NCBI GenBank assembly: GCA_964035545.1
Contig: OZ037766.1
Location: 113,501 to 177,500 of the forward strand
Direction of reading: 5' to 3'
Source: Bugula neritina
Lineage: Eukaryota > Bryozoa > Gymnolaemata > Cheilostomatida > Bugulidae
Length of the DNA stretch: 64,000 nt
This document shows, one piece after another, positions 61,701 through 64,000 of the stretch. A program made the translations under genes and the position numbers. The notes under the pieces were generated by a model, which worked only from the letters and a program-made list of their open reading frames with translations, searched no databases and was not told where the DNA came from. Positions within the stretch are counted from its first letter, which is position 1. The number at the start of each line of letters is the position of its first letter.

Positions 61701-62024
61701 CAGGAAGTATATAAACTCTACACTGTGTGCAGGAAGTATATAAACTCTACACTGTCTACAGGAAGTATATAAACTCTACACTGTGTACAGGAAGTATATA
61801 AACTCTACACTGTGTACAGGAAGTATATAAACTCTACACTGTGTGCAGGAAGTATATAAACTCCACACTGTGTACAGGAAGTATATAAACTCTACACTGT
61901 GTACAGGAAGTATATAAACTCTACACTGTGTACAGGAAGTGATGTAAGCTGAGCGAACTCTCTAACCTGCAGGTGACTTTGAGCTGTTACTTATATCCGA
62001 TAGTCTAATCTTCTTAGAGCTCAT
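35952..62024 (-). CDS. AMPD2: AMP deaminase (AMPD2-like), 18 exons over 26 kb
   Basis: Hydrolyses AMP to IMP and ammonia in the purine nucleotide cycle; cytosolic. Exons: 61967-62024, 59568-59704, 52203-52372, 50795-50884, 50176-50329, 49874-50084, 49482-49514, 47822-47860, 45745-45964, 45271-45400, 44262-44399, 40621-40683, 40027-40161, 39376-39539, 39140-39266, 37366-37529, 36777-37182, 35952-36107. All phases agree and sum to 864 aa, in the vertebrate AMPD2 range. The N-terminus includes [12 protein letters not shown] and [13 protein letters not shown]; then [14 protein letters not shown], zinc ligands in [42 protein letters not shown], and the active-site loop [20 protein letters not shown], ending KSHWLGPTY…RTNVPD. 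The first ATG (62024) is in an exon open 5 codons upstream to an AG at 62040, so an earlier start is possible. An in-frame ATG in exon 5 could serve an alternative N-terminus. Confidence 0.95.
36112..36330. repeat. 15-bp minisatellite at acceptor of last AMPD exon
   Basis: Units of AGTATAGTAATACAC abutting the acceptor (gene strand …TACTATACTGTGTCAG). Confidence 0.9.
36325..36775. repeat. 22-bp minisatellite starting at AMPD exon 17 donor
   Basis: About 20 units. On the gene strand the unit starts GTATTATACTCTACTATACT, matching the donor start GTATTACTCTACTATACT. It shares its intron with the 15-bp acceptor-side array. Confidence 0.9.
37183..37362. repeat. ACTAGTAGTA-rich array with duplicated acceptor
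   Basis: Microsatellite-like ACTAGTAGTAATAGT sequence in intron 16. Next to exon 17 the acceptor plus the first five exon bases (CTTAG|TGATC) occurs a second time 54 bp upstream. Confidence 0.8.
37534..38780. repeat. 20-bp minisatellite ACTTACTATTACTATACAGT
   Basis: About 60 units with deletions to 12-bp ATTACTATACAGT forms, on the acceptor side of AMPD exon 16. Confidence 0.93.
38800..39139. repeat. 13-bp donor repeat GTAAGTTATTATA, about 25 copies
   Basis: The exon 15 donor reads CCACCAT|GTAAGTTATTATA on the gene strand, and this 13-mer, with a perfect GTAAGT hexamer, repeats across the next 330 bp (variant GTAAGTTATCATA). Confidence 0.93.
39545..40026. repeat. 21-24-bp minisatellite, AMPD intron 13
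   Basis: Units of GATATAGTGAGTAATATATAT. At the exon 13 donor the first two units (GTGTCATCTTTTATATTACT on the gene strand) start right at the GT. Confidence 0.9.
40195..40620. repeat. 28-bp repeat of AMPD exon 12 donor junction, about 15 copies
   Basis: The gene-strand unit contains ACGTACACTGT|GTAAGTATATA. The true exon end is GGACGTACACTGT|GTAAGTATATA, so 11 exonic bases and a perfect donor are repeated. Confidence 0.93.
40850..41680. repeat. 22-bp minisatellite TATTACTACAGCTATACAGA
   Basis: About 37 units (TATTACTACAGCTATACAGA + TA) in AMPD intron 11, between exon 12 and the nested GPCR gene. Variants are CTGCAG, CTATAG and an AGTAATACAGATATTA block. An AT microsatellite (40750-40805) precedes it. 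Confidence 0.92.
41924..43420 (+). CDS. Rhodopsin-class (class A) GPCR nested in AMPD intron 11
   Basis: Two exons, 41924-42092 and 42621-43420 (phase 1 junction, CAG|GTGAGG…CACAG|GTTT); 322 aa from the first ATG, or 306 aa from the second (41972). It is a seven-helix receptor. TM1 has [10 protein letters not shown]2 has [14 protein letters not shown] (conserved Asp), the TM3 start has the disulphide Cys (TTACTISG), and TM3 ends VERY in place of DRY. TM6 has VCWVPFG (CWxPF), TM7 has NPLVYTIL (NPxxY), followed by a short basic tail. There is no TM7 Lys at the opsin position in what I can read ([14 protein letters not shown]), so it is not an opsin. The ligand is unknown. It is transcribed opposite to the host gene and wholly inside one intron (40684-44261). 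Confidence 0.9.
42093..42620. other. GPCR intron
   Basis: 528 bp with a GTGAGTGACGGACT array (42165-42295) resembling its own donor GTGAGG, and an AT-rich TATATTATATA stretch (42530-42600). Confidence 0.6.
43421..43990. other. GPCR 3' region
   Basis: Three copies of an ACACTAAACCTACCACCAGC-type repeat just after the stop, then unique sequence. Probably 3' UTR of the GPCR within the AMPD intron. Confidence 0.5.
43857..43862 (+). terminator. Candidate GPCR poly(A) signal AATAAA
   Basis: AATAAA 437 bases after the GPCR stop. Another AATAAA lies near 43610. Confidence 0.45.
43995..44250. repeat. GAGTGACAGA / GAGAGTAACA microsatellite, AMPD intron 11
   Basis: Eight- to ten-base words near the exon 11 donor. 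Degenerate. Confidence 0.85.
44401..45252. repeat. 12-bp minisatellite TGTAATATACTG, about 70 copies
   Basis: It starts exactly at the acceptor of AMPD exon 11 (gene strand …CAGTATATTACAG|GTTGAC). Main variants are TGTAATATACTC and CCGTAATATACTG. It fills intron 10 and stays open in several frames. Confidence 0.95.
45470..45737. repeat. 16-bp minisatellite GCTAGACACGCTGTCA
   Basis: About 16 units in AMPD intron 9, with variants GTTA and GTCG. Confidence 0.93.
45980..47235. repeat. 20-bp minisatellite GTATAGTGTAATATACTGTA
   Basis: About 62 units in AMPD intron 8, on the acceptor side of exon 9, with shortened forms GTAGTGTAATATACTGTA. Confidence 0.94.
47236..47821. other. AMPD intron 8, remaining part
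   Basis: Unique sequence with a roughly 44-bp repeat at 47560-47705 (TACTCTATTTCTCTCCTTCT…). No gene was seen. Confidence 0.55.
47885..48240. repeat. 22-bp minisatellite AGTTACCTGCGCTATTACAC
   Basis: About 16 units in AMPD intron 7. The gene strand of each unit contains GCGCAG|GTAACT, a donor-like AG|GTAA word, although no exon borders it. Confidence 0.93.
48244..49195 (-). mobile_element. 5'-truncated Jockey/CR1-type LINE in AMPD intron 7
   Basis: A continuous 254-aa frame (48429-49193, minus) matches the part of LINE polyproteins just after the reverse-transcriptase YADD box: [19 protein letters not shown], then TTFLGIIID and [19 protein letters not shown], ending in the usual ELPSSIRAV…FKLALRDHL. 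The YADD region and everything upstream are missing. The 3' end has a CAAA-type microsatellite tail (48244-48262, TTTG on plus). It lies in the same orientation as the host gene. Confidence 0.8.
49565..49850. repeat. 15-bp minisatellite CTACTTCCACCCCTG
   Basis: About 19 units in AMPD intron 6 (CTACCTCCACCCCTG variant). The length is a multiple of three, so it gives long open frames (GGSSR, VAGVE) that are repeat artefacts. Confidence 0.93.
50330..50640. repeat. 25-bp repeat of AMPD exon 5 acceptor junction, about 12 copies
   Basis: The gene-strand unit is GTTACTTG + TTTACAG|TGTTGCTATG. The true exon begins TTTACAG|TGTTGCTATGGACCC. Ten exonic bases plus a complete acceptor are repeated. Confidence 0.94.
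51360..52180. repeat. 24-bp minisatellite ACAGTAATATACATTATATA
   Basis: About 33 units, with a TATACTATAC variant, next to the exon 3 donor of AMPD (intron 3). Stop-free on both strands in some frames. Confidence 0.93.
52390..52600. repeat. 27-bp minisatellite CTGAAGATGAAATGTGCAGA
   Basis: About seven units in AMPD intron 2, on the acceptor side of exon 3. Confidence 0.9.
52765..53005. repeat. 44-bp tandem repeat CTACTCTATTCTACCCCCTA
   Basis: About five units in AMPD intron 2 (…GCTTTACCTTATCTTACTCC…). Confidence 0.9.
53195..54025. repeat. 16-bp minisatellite AGTACTACAGTGTCAC
   Basis: About 52 units in AMPD intron 2, with GTAAC, GGTAAC and ATCAC variants. Confidence 0.94.
54026..54480. other. 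AMPD intron 2, unique AT-rich segment
   Basis: No gene or repeat was recognised. Confidence 0.5.
54490..59567. repeat. 25-bp repeat of AMPD exon 2 donor junction, about 200 copies
   Basis: The gene-strand unit is CAG + TATGATAAG|GTGAGAGAGTATA. Exon 2 ends AATATGACAAG|GTGAGAGAGTATA. Units next to the exon and about ten scattered ones keep the exonic TATGACAAG; the majority have TATGATAAG. Some units lose TATACTG (18-bp form CTCTCACCTTATCATACT on plus). It fills 5.1 kb of intron 2. Confidence 0.96.
59705..60345. other. AMPD intron 1, unique segment
   Basis: Unique DNA with a small GGCAGTGCAGGCAGCGTCAG repeat (60055-60150). No gene was seen. Confidence 0.5.
60350..60920. repeat. 31-bp minisatellite TAGTGACAGAGTGAGAGTTA
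   Basis: About 18 highly uniform units (…CTGTTAGTCAG) in AMPD intron 1. Confidence 0.95.
61190..61938. repeat. 28-bp minisatellite AACTCTACACTGTGTACAGG
   Basis: About 26 units (…AAGTATAT) in AMPD intron 1, beside the first coding exon. Variants are GTGTGC and GTCTAC. Confidence 0.95.
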
Positions 62025-62044
62025 TGCGATACCATAAACCTGCA

Positions 62045-62495
62045 AAGTATATATTACATGACTACACTGCCACATATGCTACACTCTACAGGAACCCAAC
62101 AATTATGCAATAATATCATACATGAGTGTTAAGTGAGAGATAAATATCATCTTCAAAGTATTTCGATAAGCATAACACTCTCACTCACCGATAAGTGAGA
62201 TGCAATTCTCATATGAAAATTTAATTACTTATTACTAGAATAGAAATTACTAACTAAGAGCAAACATTAATTGAGTGCATACATCAATTTCACTAGACCC
62301 AAATCCTGAAAGTCATTGCAAACCGTTATAACAACAATAACTACAATGAGTAGTAGTATACTATATTTATCCTGATACTCATAGTATATTGATGGTGACT
62401 TTACCCTGGTCCTACGTTATCATTCACATTTAGCATCTTTATCTCAAATACATATCTAGTAAATACTCAAATAGGTTTCACTTTAAAATTGAACC
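62045..62495. other. Upstream of AMPD first modelled exon
   Basis: An AG acceptor-like site at 62040 suggests an intron here, with the AMPD promoter or further 5' exon beyond. Unique AT-rich sequence otherwise. Confidence 0.4.
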
Positions 62496-62499
62496 GCAA

Positions 62500-64000
62500 G
62501 GCTTAAACTTAAAGTTAATAGCCAGATGTCTTGCTCTGATCTACAAAAGTTCCTTAGACACAGGTAAACTGCAAAAACAGTGGAAACTTGCAAATGTCAC
62601 ACCAATACATAAAGGCGGGGACAGTGAATCTCCAAACAACTTTAGGCCCGTATCCCTGACAAGTATTCCCTGTAAAATGATGGAGCACATCGTGCTTCAT
62701 CACCTCAATAAAAAGCTTGACAGTGTGCTTCACCATCGACAGCATGGTTTTAGGAAAGGACTGTCCTGCCAAACTCAACTGTGTGTTACCTACCATGACC
62801 TAGTAAAAGCAGCCGATGAAGGACATACTACCCATGCAGTAGTTATGGATTTCAAAAAGGCTTTTGACAAGGTACCTCACTTTATGTTGCTCCAAAAATT
62901 ACAAGAGATACCGGGTATAAATGGATACCTCCTTAACTGGATACTCGATTTTCTTTCCGACCGACAGCAGTCTGTTGTACTTAGAGGGGCAAGCTCTCAA
63001 AAGTGCCGAGTAACCTCAGGAGTGCCGCAGGGATCTGTGCTAGGCCCAATCCTGTTTTTGTGCTATATAAATGATCTTCCGGATTTGTTGTCATGTAAAG
63101 TCAGCCTCTATGCTGATGACACTCTACTTTACCAAACTGTGAACACCACTAAGGATGCAGAACTATTCCAAACTAACATTAACGCTGTATATGCGTGGTC
63201 TTTAAAATGGAAAATGCCCTTCAATGAACAGAAGTGCCAAGCAATTAATTTTGGTAAGGTAACCCCTATATCACACTACAAACTCGGTACCACATGCCTT
63301 GCGTGGGTACAAAGCACTAAATACCTTGGGGTAACCATCCAGTCAAACCTAAAGTTTGATCAACACATAAATAACAAGTGTACCAAGTCCCGGAAAATTC
63401 TTGGCGGCATCAAGCATTTAATGTATGATGCCCCAAAAGATGCTAAGCTATTGGCTTATACAAGTCTATGTAGGCCTATACTCGATTATGCGGATGTGGT
63501 TTGGGATCCTGCGGCTAGGAGTAAATTGCATGATATAGAGCTGGTCCAGAACAGTGCCATACGATTTATAAGCAATATGAAGGGACGTGCTGACAGTGTT
63601 TCTGAGGCGAGGGATGAGTTAGGACTCCAGTCGCTGGAAGACAGACGAAAAAATCATCGACTGTGTTTGCTGACCCGAATTCTTCAAAATGAGGATCAAC
63701 ACCAGTCTCTATCCAGAGCCTATGACGAAATAATTGAAGGCAGGGAACTTGTAACTGTAACCACTCGAGCGGCTGCCAGAGGAGAGCTTATCTCTATATC
63801 ATCTAGGAAAAACTTATTCCACACTAGTTTTCTACCACGAACAATTCGTGAAATGCGCGGAGAATATAATAACTAATTACAAAACAGCAAATGCTGTAAC
63901 TAGTGCTAACCCTGGTCCAATGTAAGTTTTCACTAGAGGCTTCCCTATAGACTTTCCAGTTGCTGCGGAAGTCCTACCTCAACTGAGGTAATAAACTGAG
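62500..64000 (+). mobile_element. Jockey/CR1-type LINE fragment with intact reverse transcriptase core
   Basis: Open frame from about 62500 to 63876 (stop TAA). The reverse transcriptase reads from the RT finger (WKLANVTPIHKGGD, NNFRPVSLTSIPCK) through HGFRKGLSCQTQL, MDFKKAFDKVPH (catalytic Asp), TSGVPQGSVLGPILF, YADDTLLY (catalytic Asp pair) and STKYLGVTI, to the C-terminal RPILDYADVVWDPA…NSAIRFI region. It has no internal stops. The same frame has a stop at 62431 and no endonuclease is seen, so it is 5' truncated. Sequence after the stop is 3' UTR running to the window edge. Confidence 0.85.

Noticed and set aside
7334-61938. CRISPR-like arrays.
   Set aside because: The repeats are contiguous head-to-tail without unique spacers, and the genome is eukaryotic.

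Overview
This is a piece of an animal nuclear genome. The protein-coding genes are split by many spliceosomal GT-AG introns, and the gene content is metazoan: a matrix metalloproteinase, an AMP deaminase of the AMPD2 type, a rhodopsin-class GPCR, and a secreted CUB-like/mucin protein. There are also a THAP-domain transposon gene, a gene resembling the P2RX7 C-terminal domain, and Jockey/CR1-type LINE fragments. The phylum cannot be fixed from the sequence alone; a non-vertebrate (sponge, cnidarian, ctenophore, placozoan or other invertebrate) is most likely. All exon models below were built by eye from reading-frame continuity, splice signals and family conservation.

Layout. 1-7.1 kb is transposon territory: a 344-bp MITE with 70-bp inverted repeats (326-669) and a 4.85-kb element (2199-7043) with long inverted repeats flanked by TTAA, carrying two convergent genes. 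8.26-15.84 kb (minus) is a ten-exon MMP gene whose catalytic glutamate is replaced by glutamine. A divergent plus-strand signal-peptide exon with a TATA box starts at 16.24 kb. 19.2-27.6 kb is one 8.4-kb array of a 14-bp repeat. 28.07-34.89 kb (plus) is a seven-exon secreted CUB-like/mucin gene. 35.95-62.02 kb (minus) is an 18-exon AMP deaminase gene of about 864 aa. One of its introns hosts a complete two-exon GPCR gene on the opposite strand (41.92-43.42 kb) and another hosts a truncated LINE. 62.5-64 kb is a second LINE fragment with an intact reverse transcriptase core.

The most striking property of the window is its tandem repeats. By my own boundaries roughly 30 of the 64 kb are minisatellites of 11-67 bp units, almost all inside introns. 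Many arrays are not random: they start at a splice junction, and the repeat unit contains a copy of that junction, including 5-14 bases of the neighbouring exon. Clear cases are the MMP exon 3 donor (about 70 copies), the donor at 16.3 kb (8 copies), and the AMPD donors at 40.62 kb (about 15 copies) and 59.57 kb (about 200 copies). The AMPD acceptor at 50.33 kb (about 12 copies) is the clearest acceptor case. The introns therefore hold long ladders of decoy splice sites made from the real ones. I regard this as the candidate undescribed phenomenon here.

The exons themselves look intact: AMPD keeps its zinc and catalytic motifs, and every AMPD junction I modelled keeps phase. The repeat expansion has therefore been tolerated by splicing. 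The very long stop-free frames over the arrays are artefacts of the repeats and are not annotated as genes.
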